Shown piece after piece: positions 22,337 through 30,036 of a DNA stretch of 40,443 nt. The translations under genes and the position numbers were made by a program. The stretch covers positions 1 through 40,443 of the IMG/VR virus record IMGVR_UViG_3300028909_000041, one strand, 5' to 3'. This DNA comes from a virus. Below the pieces are notes generated by a model. It made no database searches. It was not told where the DNA came from and was given only the letters and a program-made list of their open reading frames with translations. The first letter of the stretch is position 1. Each line of letters starts with the position of its first letter.

Positions 22337-22495
22337 TCATATATCGCGAACGCTATTGCGCGCGTAACGCTCCGCGCTGCTAGTTAGATACCAGAGTACA
22401 GCGTAATGCGCGAACTGGCGCGGGTTCAAGTACAGTGCGACTCGTGCTTCATGCTGTAATCGTTCGGCGCTCATCCTTGGCTCAATTATGATCAT
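22337..22495 (-). CDS. 52-residue helical protein, unknown
   Basis: The ATG at 22495 follows the stop of the upstream gene, with GGAGG 9 nt before, the same spacing as that gene uses. The product contains MSAERLQHEARVALYL and QFAHYAVLWYL, an amphipathic, Ala/Tyr-rich helix pair. Its stop overlaps ATGA, starting a possible 23-residue ORF (22269-22340) that reads GALHAQLALIWLYAAANN. In the same frame beyond its TAA, coding-like sequence continues. Function unknown. Confidence 0.5.
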   Translation of the reverse strand: MIIIEPRMSAERLQHEARVALYLNPRQFAHYAVLWYLTSSAERYARNSVRDI

Positions 22496-22498
22496 AGT

Positions 22499-22741
22499 TT
22501 ACAGCCTCCCGTTATCTTGTGCGCGACGGAGCAGTACCGCGAGCATATCACCGCTCTTGAGTTGCGCCGCATCGTGCAGTGTAACAACCTTGCGAACGCT
22601 AGATTCACGCCGCACGCTAGGGACATACGCGAGCGAATCACAAGCGCGTACCCTACGTTTATTCTCCTCAATCCGCGCCCCCATCTCCGCAATACGGATA
22701 TACATCGCTTCTGGGTTGTATGGATATTTATTCTCGCTCAT
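22499..22741 (-). CDS. Small charged protein, unknown
   Basis: 80 residues, GGAGG 9 nt before ATG. It is helical with many Arg/Glu (AMYIRIAEMGARIEENKRRV), then an end (VVTLHDAAQLKSGDMLAVLL) resembling a small beta fold. No family recognised. It is flanked by a large imperfect hairpin upstream. Confidence 0.6.
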   Translation of the reverse strand: MSENKYPYNPEAMYIRIAEMGARIEENKRRVRACDSLAYVPSVRRESSVRKVVTLHDAAQLKSGDMLAVLLRRAQDNGRL

Positions 22742-22757
22742 AGTGTGTAACCTCCCG

Positions 22758-22799
22758 CCCGCGCATATCCATGACCTATCAGCATGGGCTGTGCGCGGG
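22758..22799 (-). terminator. Two-tier hairpin between early genes
   Basis: An outer 8-bp stem CCCGCGCA/TGCGCGGG (22758-22765 with 22792-22799) encloses an inner 5-bp stem CCATG/CATGG. It lies between the 22807 gene's stop and the 22741 start. It lacks a U-tract, so it may be an attenuator rather than a terminator. Confidence 0.5.
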
Positions 22800-22806
22800 A
22801 AGCAGG

Positions 22807-23079
22807 CTACAACCCTGCGAGTACGGCGAGTGATTCCCGCGCCGCTTGCTTGAGATACTCATCCTTACTAATATCCCACTTCGCGCCACGCCTGCTAGAG
22901 TTATCGTATATCTCTGCATTGACCTTGGATTCGGCTTCCCGGTACCTCTTAAAATCGCCCTTGATCCGAGCGTTGAACGTGCTCTGCGCAATTGCGCTCT
23001 GCGCATCATCATCTTTACCCATCATATACAGCGCAGACTCCTGCGCATCCGTTAGTGTTACTGTGAGTGTAATAGCCAT
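22807..23079 (-). CDS. Small early phage protein, unknown
   Basis: 90 residues from the ATG at 23079 (AGGAG 8 nt upstream). It starts MAITLTVTLTDAQESALYMM, a strand followed by a helix, a pattern common in short phage proteins, with a helical basic C-terminus. It is the first gene of the leftward arm, next to the control region, so it is probably expressed very early. Confidence 0.65.
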   Translation of the reverse strand: MAITLTVTLTDAQESALYMMGKDDDAQSAIAQSTFNARIKGDFKRYREAESKVNAEIYDNSSRRGAKWDISKDEYLKQAARESLAVLAGL

Positions 23080-23140
23080 GATATATACTCCTCGCCATAC
23101 GGCGCCAATCTCGGGCATCTCGTATCTCGCCCGTGTTTTA

Positions 23141-23159
23141 ATTATACTGCACGTGTCAA
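23141..23159 (-). promoter_or_regulatory. Leftward promoter region
   Basis: On the - strand a consensus TATAAT (23146-23141) is preceded 7 nt upstream by TTGACA (23159-23154), too close for a normal -35. A weak TTGTGC lies 19 nt upstream of the -10. ATAGCAC (23163-23169) abuts it. It is likely the start of leftward transcription, perhaps with an activator or repressor. Confidence 0.45.
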
Positions 23160-23195
23160 CTCATAGCACAATTATTTTCTACAACTAAAGTTGTA

Positions 23196-23226
23196 TTGAC
23201 AAGCACTCGCTCCTGTGCTATAGCAC
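23196..23226 (+). promoter_or_regulatory. Rightward promoter with palindromic operator over the -10
   Basis: TTGACA (23196-23201), a 17-nt spacer and TATAGC (23219-23224). The -10 lies inside the perfect 12-bp palindrome GTGCTATAGCAC (23215-23226). A protein bound there would block RNA polymerase. It would serve the late arm, which begins at 23513. Confidence 0.6.
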
Positions 23227-23512
23227 GCGCGCCGCTCTCAGTATATACTCTTCAGTATAGATTTAATAGTATAGACTCCCCCCACCCTAAAAAATCTGAA
23301 TTCGAATTCGCTGGCCGGGGACCACCAATATAAATTTTTAAAAAATTTGACTCTAGCACTATAGCACACGCAGCGCGAAGCGCGACGCAAGCGCGGGGCG
23401 GCGCAATGGGGTATTACGCGGTACGAATGGCTGTAATACTCTATTGATATTCTCCCCCTATCTATATATAGTAACCATAGTGCCTGACCTGCGTCGGAGA
23501 GGGGCGACAAGA
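23227..23512 (+). promoter_or_regulatory. Non-coding leader with palindromes and AT tracts
   Basis: There is no gene here. It contains the palindrome GAATTCGAATTC (23298-23309), the palindrome at 23332-23348 (AAATTTTT-A-AAAAATTT), a second operator-like GCACTATAGCAC (23356-23367) and a GC-rich GCGCGAAGCGCGACGC stretch (from about 23373). It may be a replication origin or late-gene control region. Confidence 0.4.
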
Positions 23513-23713
23513 ATGAGCGAGTCTAAAATACTACAGAGTCTTGAAGAATTTAAGAACAAGTATGCTTGGGATAAATCCCTACTGACTGGACATTTCGCGC
23601 CCTCCGCGCAGGTAGCACCGGAAGCGGATTCTAGTATCGAGGATTATTTACGGGAGGCGCAAGCGGCGCAGCAATCGGACGCGTGGGAGCTTGTGCCTCG
23701 GGAGGTGCTGTGA
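23513..23713 (+). CDS. Small protein preceding terminase, unknown
   Basis: 66 residues from the ATG at 23513 (GGGG 8 nt upstream). It is acidic and partly helical (MSESKILQSLEEFKNKY, EDYLREAQAAQQSDAW). The stop overlaps the next start (TGATG). It is first in the late operon, so it may assist packaging, but no family is recognised. Confidence 0.65.
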   Translation: MSESKILQSLEEFKNKYAWDKSLLTGHFAPSAQVAPEADSSIEDYLREAQAAQQSDAWELVPREVL

Positions 23714-24366
23714 TGGGTGTTCATACTCCTGGCCGGCCTTCCGCCCTAAATCCGCATTTGCAAATGACGTACAAGCGGATGATGAAGATCGAGCGGATTG
23801 CGAGACTGACACTCGACCCGAGCGGATTTAGCAACGAGCAGATCGCAAACATGCTCGGGTGCAATAAGCAGACGGTTGTGCTAGTGCGGCAGCTTCCAGC
23901 ATTCCATGCGAAGATCATGGAGATAAAGAGCGGTGTTATCTCTGGGTATGATGCCGCGCTACGCACGAATATAGATAACGCGAGGCAGGAACTTCGGGAT
24001 ATGGTTCCAGTGGCGCTGAATGTTATTAAGAATGCTGCGTTCGGAAAGCTTGGCTCGCAACTCCAGTACAAGGCCGCGCAAGACATACTAGACCGCGAAG
24101 GGAATCTAGCGAAGGTATCTAAAAGCAGTGTGAGTGTTGAAGTAGTTCCGAACATGCAGGTTGATCCACTTGTGGCATCAAATTTAATGTCTCTGCTGAG
24201 TAACGCGCCGCCGATTCAAGAAATTCCCTGCACAAGCACAGCGAACTCCTTTACTCAAAGCGCAGCCGCCGCTGAAATCAAGCAATACGAACTCGGCGAA
24301 ATGACGAACGCGGAAACTCTCGACATACTTCTAGACGGAATCGAGCCCGCCAAGCTCCCGAATTAG
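23713..24366 (+). CDS. terS: Terminase small subunit-like protein
   Basis: 217 residues from the ATG at 23713, GGGAGG 7 nt upstream. A helix-turn-helix lies near residues 38-58 (FSNEQIANMLGCNKQTVVLV). Long helices suited to oligomerisation follow (NIDNARQELRDMVPVALNVI, QYKAAQDILDREGNLAK), then a Ser/Ala-rich tail. This layout and the position just before the large terminase fit a small terminase that selects phage DNA for packaging. The assignment is by fold pattern and synteny. Confidence 0.75.
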   Translation: MGVHTPGRPSALNPHLQMTYKRMMKIERIARLTLDPSGFSNEQIANMLGCNKQTVVLVRQLPAFHAKIMEIKSGVISGYDAALRTNIDNARQELRDMVPVALNVIKNAAFGKLGSQLQYKAAQDILDREGNLAKVSKSSVSVEVVPNMQVDPLVASNLMSLLSNAPPIQEIPCTSTANSFTQSAAAAEIKQYELGEMTNAETLDILLDGIEPAKLPN

Positions 24367-24562
24367 TTAGCTCTGCGGTACACAGAATCTAAATCTTGCT
24401 GAGTGTTCTGGACCCTCACTTAGTAAGTCCCGATACCTGAAGCTGTGTACCGCATCTAACTATAAACTGAGTTTCAATATAAATCTCTTCAGGGTCGGGA
24501 GTGCTTCTCAAAGGGTCCCCAAGCGGAGGGACGAAGTCCCGACGCGCGGAGCAGGATCAATT
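24367..24562 (+). ncRNA. Structured spacer between terminase genes
   Basis: A 196-nt gene-free leader. GCGGTACACAG (24375-24385) pairs with CTGTGTACCGC (24443-24453), an 11-bp closing stem around CTGAGTG/CACTTAG. A second unit pairs GTCGGGA (24494-24500) with TCCCGAC (24537-24543), enclosing GTCCC/GGGAC (24515-24519, 24528-24532). The latter GGGAC can instead pair with GTCCC at 24536-24540 across GAA. TCCCGA also occurs at 24428, so GTCGGGA has two possible partners. A ribosome site AGGA follows 6 nt before the next ATG. It is a candidate cis-acting RNA or packaging element. Confidence 0.55.
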
Positions 24563-26404
24563 ATGAGCTATACCTCAAAAGATCTCCAAGATGTAGCAGC
24601 TCAAAATCTAGAATATGAATACAGCGAGACTGGCGGATTATATATACCGCGTGCTGTAACTTCTAGCTGGCGTGTGCTTCCGCCGGTGCATAATGACCCT
24701 ACGACGCTGCGAATGATTCACCGGCTTAATTCACAAGGCTCGCTATTCTATTTCGCAACACGTGTGCTCGGCAAAACAAGATTCCAGAAGAACCCGAATC
24801 CAGATCAGAACTTACACTTTCAAATGTGCAAGGTCGTAGAAAAAGATGGCCTCAAGGAAGTAATTGAAATTCCTCGCGGGCATTTTAAATCCACAGTGTT
24901 TACAGAATGCTATAGTATGTGGCGCGCGCTTCCTTTAACTTACGAGGATGAACTTTACATGCGTGCTCTTGGCTACGGCGACCGCTGGATAAAGTGGATG
25001 AAGTACGTGCATAATCAGGATATTCGTATCCTGCTTGTATCCGAAGTTATAACGAACGCGTCGAAACTGGGCGTTCGTTTGCAAGGGCATTATCAGAATA
25101 ATGATCTCTTTAAGTATATTTTCCCTGAGATTCTACCTGATGCAAGTTGCACACAGAATAAAGAATCATTCTGTCAGATGCGCTCGAAGGGTTCAAATGC
25201 ACAAGGCGAAGGTACTTTCGACTTCATCGGTGTTGGTGGCGCACTTCAATCTCGGCATTATGATATAGTAATCCAAGACGATTTAGTAGGACGCGAAGCA
25301 TACGAATCTGATGTTACAATGGCGAAAACTATTGAGTATCATAAATATCTAGTAGGCGCGTTCGATGCCGAACAAGACGATGGCGGAAGAGATAATGACG
25401 AACTCGTTGTAGGAAATCGCTGGAGTTATAAAGATCTGAATTCCTATTTGCGAAAAGAAGAAACCTATTTCAATTTCACGACCCATTCAGCCTTAGGCGG
25501 ATGCTGCAATCTACATCCATTCGGTACTCCTATTTTTCCTGAATCCTTTAACTTTGAAAAACTGGCAAGATATAGAAAAAGACTTGGCACGTACATCTTC
25601 TCTTGCCAATATCTTAATACTCCGATTAACCCCGCGGAAGTAAAGTTTAAACTCAAGAGTTTACGACGGTTTGAGTTTGTACGAGATAATTCTTTTACAT
25701 ATCAGGATGTAATTCCATTCGATACTAAGGGCCGCACACGTACACGAACGAAAATAAATATCCGGCATAAGGTATTAGACGGTGACGTAGAAGAAGACAT
25801 TAGCCCACGAAATCTAAAACGCTACATGATAGTTGATCCAAACCATTCAGGAAATGACGGACGGTGCAGACATGCTATCACAGTCACAGGAATCGCAGAA
25901 AATCCCAGACGCGTATATCTGCTTGATGTCTGGGCAAAAGCATGTGGAACTGATGAATTTATCGGAGTTATGCTCGATCTTGCCGTCAATGTTTGGAAAC
26001 TCGACTGTATTTATATGGAGACTATTGCCGCACAGAAGTATCTCAAGTACCACATGGATTACATAATCAAGGAAAAATCCTATAAAGATCCACGATATGC
26101 CGCACTTGAGATTAAGGAATTAAAAACTCCCAAGACCGCGAACGCTAAAAAAATGCGTATTGAGGGACTCGGGCCGATATTCAGCCGCGGAGAGTTCTGG
26201 ATCAACACTGTAGGAATGGAAGAGTTTATCGAGGAATTTGAAGCGTACCCCAGCGGTAAACTTATTGATGTGCTAGACACACTCGGCTACGGCCCACAAG
26301 TATGGGACTTCGATACAAACACAGACGAAGTTGAATTTGAGATTCTTCGCCGCAAGGAACAATACAAACGCACGATCCGAAATTCTTCAATGGGGTTTAA
26401 TTAA
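24563..26404 (+). CDS. terL: Terminase large subunit
   Basis: 613 residues, ATG with AGGA 6 nt upstream. The ATPase half has a Walker A variant IPRGHFKST (103-111) and Walker B DIVIQDD (234-240). The nuclease half starts with D425 in MIVDPNHSG and continues with further acids (about 470-560). An adjacent Arg/Lys-rich loop (GRTRTRTK, 390-397) is unusual. It is the DNA-packaging motor that cuts concatemers and fills the capsid through the portal. Full-length. Confidence 0.92.
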   Translation: MSYTSKDLQDVAAQNLEYEYSETGGLYIPRAVTSSWRVLPPVHNDPTTLRMIHRLNSQGSLFYFATRVLGKTRFQKNPNPDQNLHFQMCKVVEKDGLKEVIEIPRGHFKSTVFTECYSMWRALPLTYEDELYMRALGYGDRWIKWMKYVHNQDIRILLVSEVITNASKLGVRLQGHYQNNDLFKYIFPEILPDASCTQNKESFCQMRSKGSNAQGEGTFDFIGVGGALQSRHYDIVIQDDLVGREAYESDVTMAKTIEYHKYLVGAFDAEQDDGGRDNDELVVGNRWSYKDLNSYLRKEETYFNFTTHSALGGCCNLHPFGTPIFPESFNFEKLARYRKRLGTYIFSCQYLNTPINPAEVKFKLKSLRRFEFVRDNSFTYQDVIPFDTKGRTRTRTKINIRHKVLDGDVEEDISPRNLKRYMIVDPNHSGNDGRCRHAITVTGIAENPRRVYLLDVWAKACGTDEFIGVMLDLAVNVWKLDCIYMETIAAQKYLKYHMDYIIKEKSYKDPRYAALEIKELKTPKTANAKKMRIEGLGPIFSRGEFWINTVGMEEFIEEFEAYPSGKLIDVLDTLGYGPQVWDFDTNTDEVEFEILRRKEQYKRTIRNSSMGFN

Positions 26405-26405
26405 T

Positions 26406-26612
26406 ATGGCCGAAGATTATATCACTCGTTCCGAGGTGATTGTCTTGATTGATGAGCGCGGCGAGAAGCTATCAGATAAAGTCGATAGTATGCATACTGA
26501 TCTTACAAAACTCAGTGCTACTATTGGTGTCACGCTAAAGTATATTGCTGGTGGCGTTATGGTCTGGGCATTTAAACAAGTAATAGAATTAGTTCAAACA
26601 TTCCATCATTAG
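26406..26612 (+). CDS. Coiled-coil plus membrane-helix protein (haemolysin XhlA/spanin-like)
   Basis: 68 residues from the ATG at 26406, 1 nt after the terminase stop; the ribosome site is poor. A heptad-like helix (ERGEKLSDKVDSMHTDLTKL) is followed by a hydrophobic helix (IGVTLKYIAGGVMVWAFKQV), the layout of small XhlA-type lysis accessory proteins. Two more short genes lie before the portal. A role in lysis is inferred. Confidence 0.6.
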   Translation: MAEDYITRSEVIVLIDERGEKLSDKVDSMHTDLTKLSATIGVTLKYIAGGVMVWAFKQVIELVQTFHH

Positions 26613-26623
26613 GGAGAGCGATT

Positions 26624-27037
26624 ATGAGTATTACGAGTATTTTAAAGGATGTAGCGGAGAGTCCTGTGATTATTGCCAAAAAGATCGGCGAGGTATTTAC
26701 GATTATCGGCAAGGCTGATAAGGTGTTGAGTACCGTAATCACCGAGCAGCCTGAAATTAAGCTGGCGCTGCTCAGCACAGTAAACGGTGCGCTCGCTATT
26801 GGCGGTGATATATCAACAGCGATTGCAGCGAAGGGTTTGAATTGGACTGCAGATACTCAGGTTGTCGCTGATGTTGAAGCATATTTCAAGAATACAATCG
26901 AAGGGCAGCTTGTTCCGCTGATTGAGAAGTTGTATGCAGACATCGCAGTTGATATTAAAACACCCGTAGCATCAGTAGTGGCTCCTTCAGCCGCAGCAAT
27001 CGCAGCTGGTATGTCCCCTACGCAAGCAACAAGTTAG
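26624..27037 (+). CDS. Unknown protein in the terminase-portal interval
   Basis: 137 residues, GGGAGAG before ATG. Mostly helical and moderately hydrophobic (VIIAKKIGEVFTIIGKADKV, EIKLALLSTVNGALAIGG), with an Ala/Thr/Pro-rich tail. No clear membrane helix. It sits between two putative lysis-type genes and may be part of a holin system, but no family is recognised. Confidence 0.65.
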   Translation: MSITSILKDVAESPVIIAKKIGEVFTIIGKADKVLSTVITEQPEIKLALLSTVNGALAIGGDISTAIAAKGLNWTADTQVVADVEAYFKNTIEGQLVPLIEKLYADIAVDIKTPVASVVAPSAAAIAAGMSPTQATS

Positions 27038-27045
27038 GAGATTTT

Positions 27046-27243
27046 ATGGCTAAGTTTACTATATTTCTTACGGAAATTGGTAATTTACCTCACGCATTCT
27101 GGGGAGTGCTTATAACATTCTCCTCTATGTTTATCGCAGTACATTACAATATGGCTATCGGTTATTATTTTGCCGGAGTCGGTTCAACACTTCTGGGTAT
27201 AAAGGGTATTTCAAATGCCAGCAATTCAACCGATCAAAATTAA
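27046..27243 (+). CDS. Holin-like two-helix membrane protein
   Basis: 65 residues, TAGGAGATTTT before ATG. Two hydrophobic helices: FWGVLITFSSMFIAVHY (18-34) and MAIGYYFAGVGSTLLGIKG (36-54). A short polar tail ends in NSTDQN. The size and two spans fit a class II-like holin. It overlaps the portal start by 29 nt. The lysozyme-like gene is separate at 32545. Confidence 0.6.
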   Translation: MAKFTIFLTEIGNLPHAFWGVLITFSSMFIAVHYNMAIGYYFAGVGSTLLGIKGISNASNSTDQN

Positions 27244-29176
27244 TTTCGGTAAAGATGCCACAGAAGAGATGTGGAAGTGGGTGGAAGAGACAACCTCGTA
27301 TTGGTACGAGAGGACGAGGAATTTCCGTGAGGTCAAACTAAAGGAGTTCGCCCGTTTGTACAAGGGCACTCCTCTTACGGAGATTCGTGATACTCCTTGG
27401 CCCGGAGCTTCTAATATAGAGATTCAGGTTGTAGCAGCAAATTCTGATAATCTTCTATCTCGTGTTATGGCCATGTATATGACTGACCCACTTTGGACAG
27501 CTAAGATATACGGAGATATTGAATCCGGCAAGGGCGACGATCAACGCTCTGCCGTTGAAAAATTTCTTGGGAATATGGCTCTTGATCCTGCGGAGCTTGA
27601 TTTCTACCGCGTTGAGGAAGCATGGTTCTCTTCTACCATTCGTAACGGCACTGGAATTATTAAATTCCCTTGGCTGTATCACGTCGAGACACAGTATGTT
27701 TCTACTGGAGATATAGCAGCAGAGGAATCTAAATATGAGATGCGGGATGTTATTCGATTTGATGGCCCTCGTCCTGAGAATGTGCCTCTGAATAAATTCC
27801 TCACTGATATTAGTTTTCAGAAACTAGAAGATTCTAAATTCAAATGTCATATTATGACATGCTCGCGTAAGACACTTGAGGATAAGAAAGCACTCAAGTT
27901 CTTTTCTGATGAAGATTTGGATAAAATTATCGCTCAGCCGGACCGCTCACAATCGGATGCCCTGCAAAATTATATCGAGCGCCAGCAAGGAATTCAAGAT
28001 ACGGGTTCTGGTTCTCTTGCTGATGAATACGATATTTATGAATGCTGGTATCGGTATCAGCACAACGGGCAGAATCTTAGATTAGTATGCTTGCACCACC
28101 CACAGAGTAAGACGCGACTTGCAGCATTTTACAATTACTATCCAGAGAATATGGATATATTTGAGGATGCAAAGTTAGCATACGATGATGACCAGTATTA
28201 TGGTTATGGTTTTGCTGAGATGTTGAAGTCTTATCAGGATGAAATTTCAGAACTTCATCGGCAGCGAATTAACGCTAAGACACTTAGTAATACGACAGCA
28301 TTCCGTGTAAATAAGAGTAGCAAGTTGCATTCAATCCTTCAGTTTTATCCTGGTGTTTTAGTACCCGCAGACGAGAAGGAGATTGAGCGGTTAGAAACTG
28401 GCAACATCCAAGCTGATAATCTTGATGGCGAGAATCTTTCACTAGCACTAGTCAAAGAGCGTACTGGTATCGATCCAGCAACAGGAGGTACAGGTGGCGG
28501 GATTGTCAATAGCAAAAGAGGAATATATAGTAGCCAAGGGACTTTCGCGGTCTTACAACAACAGAATTCTCGAACTGGATTGCGCATGTCCGATATGCGC
28601 AGTGCTCACAGCAGAGCCGGTTCAAAGTTTGCAAAGATGTACGCTAGCTTCGGACTTGGAAAAAAGCTCAGGCAATTTGGTGATAACGCAGATGCGCTAC
28701 GAGAGGCGTTTGAGAATATCAAAACTGGTAAACTTGGACTATCGGTTCGCGCGTCTACGGCATCGATGAATAAGGAATTGGAGAAGCAGAATGATATTAT
28801 GCTTTCTCAGACTCTTACTCAGTTGTACACACAGGATGCGCAGGTTATTCAAGCATTAGGAACCCCTGGAATTCCTCCAGATCTAGCCCAGTATTACACA
28901 GAAGTTCTTCGTGCTAAGCAATCGCTGTATAAAGAAATCGTACAGAATTTCGGCCACGATGATGCAGCAAGATTAATTCCAGTTCCAGCAATTATCAAGC
29001 AGGGGAGAAGTAATGAATCTAATGCACAGCAAGGCGCTGGTGGCCAATCCCAACGTTCGCAATCTTTCCCCGGAGGAAGCCCTCAAGCAGTTAATGGAGG
29101 CCAAGCCAGCAATCAAGGAGCTATTCCGTCTTCCAGCGGGACAGTTTCTGGTGGAGTACCTACTGGCACAAGCTGA
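27215..29176 (+). CDS. Portal protein
   Basis: 653 residues, AAAGGG 8 nt before ATG. The N-terminal pattern (MWKWVEETTSYWYERTRNFR, PWPGASNIEIQVVAANSDNL, VEKFLGNMALDP), a central wing and clip region, and DEISELHRQRINAKTLSNT fit podoviral portal proteins that attach DNA-handling and tail parts to one capsid vertex. The last ~54 residues (from about 600: SNESNAQQGAGGQ and so on) are disordered Gly/Ser/Gln. In that stretch another gene is read in a different frame. Position after the terminase supports the call. Confidence 0.85.
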   Translation: MPAIQPIKINFGKDATEEMWKWVEETTSYWYERTRNFREVKLKEFARLYKGTPLTEIRDTPWPGASNIEIQVVAANSDNLLSRVMAMYMTDPLWTAKIYGDIESGKGDDQRSAVEKFLGNMALDPAELDFYRVEEAWFSSTIRNGTGIIKFPWLYHVETQYVSTGDIAAEESKYEMRDVIRFDGPRPENVPLNKFLTDISFQKLEDSKFKCHIMTCSRKTLEDKKALKFFSDEDLDKIIAQPDRSQSDALQNYIERQQGIQDTGSGSLADEYDIYECWYRYQHNGQNLRLVCLHHPQSKTRLAAFYNYYPENMDIFEDAKLAYDDDQYYGYGFAEMLKSYQDEISELHRQRINAKTLSNTTAFRVNKSSKLHSILQFYPGVLVPADEKEIERLETGNIQADNLDGENLSLALVKERTGIDPATGGTGGGIVNSKRGIYSSQGTFAVLQQQNSRTGLRMSDMRSAHSRAGSKFAKMYASFGLGKKLRQFGDNADALREAFENIKTGKLGLSVRASTASMNKELEKQNDIMLSQTLTQLYTQDAQVIQALGTPGIPPDLAQYYTEVLRAKQSLYKEIVQNFGHDDAARLIPVPAIIKQGRSNESNAQQGAGGQSQRSQSFPGGSPQAVNGGQASNQGAIPSSSGTVSGGVPTGTS

Positions 29177-29321
29177 TTTGTACAAGGATGAATTTTTTGA
29201 TAAACAGGATGCTACTCCCGAAGATAAAGCATATCTTCGGGGGCAGCTTCAAGTCTTTGATGATATTATAGGGTTAGTTGCTTTTATGAATGCTTTTAAG
29301 GTTTTGCAGATTAATAAATAG
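29013..29321 (+). CDS. Helical protein overlapping the portal gene
   Basis: 102 residues. GGGGAGAAGTA precedes the ATG at 29013. It overlaps the portal's low-complexity tail by 164 nt in another frame. The sequence is well-formed and helical (LSPEEALKQLMEAKPAIKEL, YLLAQADLYKDEFF, FDDIIGLVAFMNAFKVL). It is plausibly a small capsid-assembly or portal-linked protein. Function unknown. Confidence 0.7.
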   Translation: MNLMHSKALVANPNVRNLSPEEALKQLMEAKPAIKELFRLPAGQFLVEYLLAQADLYKDEFFDKQDATPEDKAYLRGQLQVFDDIIGLVAFMNAFKVLQINK

Positions 29322-29331
29322 GGAGAGGATT

Positions 29332-30036
29332 ATGGGATGGTTTAGACAGAAGGACGGGTCGTTAGCACCCGGAGAAGATAGGGATGGGCTTGCTGATGTT
29401 GAATTCAAGCCTGAGAAGTTCAAGGAAGAACTAACTAATACGCTGACTGAAAAGTTTGCAGCCCAGGAAGCTAAGCAAGCTGAAGCAATGAAGCCAATGC
29501 AGGAAATGGCAGAGTTGATGAAAGCAGAACGTGCGGAGCGAGCGGCAGCGGAAGCCAGACGTGTTGCGGCGGCTAAGCAAGAAGAGCAGGGAGATTTTAG
29601 CGAACGCATGATGCTTGATCCTGAATCTGCGATTGAAGAGAAATTGCAGGGAACGAATAAGGCACTTATGCTTCTAGCTGCTCGTGAAGCGAGGCGTGAG
29701 ACTCTAGATTCTAAGGAGTATTATCATGGCGCTATTAAAGAGCGTGCTGATGCTTTGATTGAAACACTTCCGCTAGCGCAGCGTTCAAATGCTGGGTCGC
29801 TTGAGAATTGCTATAAGATCGCTTGCTTTGATAACCAGAAGGAAATTACCGAGGGCAAGATCAAAGCACGGAATACGAGCGGAATTTTCGAGGGCGGGTC
29901 TACAGGAGCACCGAGTGGTTCTGGGAGTGCAGAAGCTCACGATAATCTTAGCGTTGAAGAAAAGCAGATGGCTAAGAATTTCGGTATGAGTGAGAAGGAA
30001 TGGGGAGCACAAAAACGGGAGATGAGTTATGTCTAA
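29332..30036 (+). CDS. Scaffold-like protein
   Basis: 234 residues from the ATG at 29332 (GGGAGAGG upstream). It is Glu/Lys/Ala-rich and helical, with a coiled-coil middle (EAKQAEAMKPMQEMAELMKA then ERAERAAAEARRVAAAKQEE) and a Gly/Ser-rich linker (GSTGAPSGSGSAEA) before a compact C-terminal helix pair (EEKQMAKNFGMSEKEWGA). This composition, and the place between portal and capsid, fit a scaffolding protein that templates the procapsid. Overlaps the next gene by 8 nt. Confidence 0.75.
   Translation: MGWFRQKDGSLAPGEDRDGLADVEFKPEKFKEELTNTLTEKFAAQEAKQAEAMKPMQEMAELMKAERAERAAAEARRVAAAKQEEQGDFSERMMLDPESAIEEKLQGTNKALMLLAAREARRETLDSKEYYHGAIKERADALIETLPLAQRSNAGSLENCYKIACFDNQKEITEGKIKARNTSGIFEGGSTGAPSGSGSAEAHDNLSVEEKQMAKNFGMSEKEWGAQKREMSYV

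Noticed and set aside
22058-22387. Two + strand ORFs and a - strand ORF (22091-22294)
   Set aside because: No ribosome sites, composition driven by GCGC-rich sequence, and mutual overlap; kept only as a finding about similarity.
23346-23367. T7-like promoter, because CACTATAG occurs after GACTC
   Set aside because: The rest of the T7 consensus is missing, GGG does not follow the start, and no single-subunit RNA polymerase gene is seen in the window.
24375-24453. A tRNA or tmRNA-like element
   Set aside because: No T-loop, D-stem or anticodon-like layout; only the long closing stem is present.
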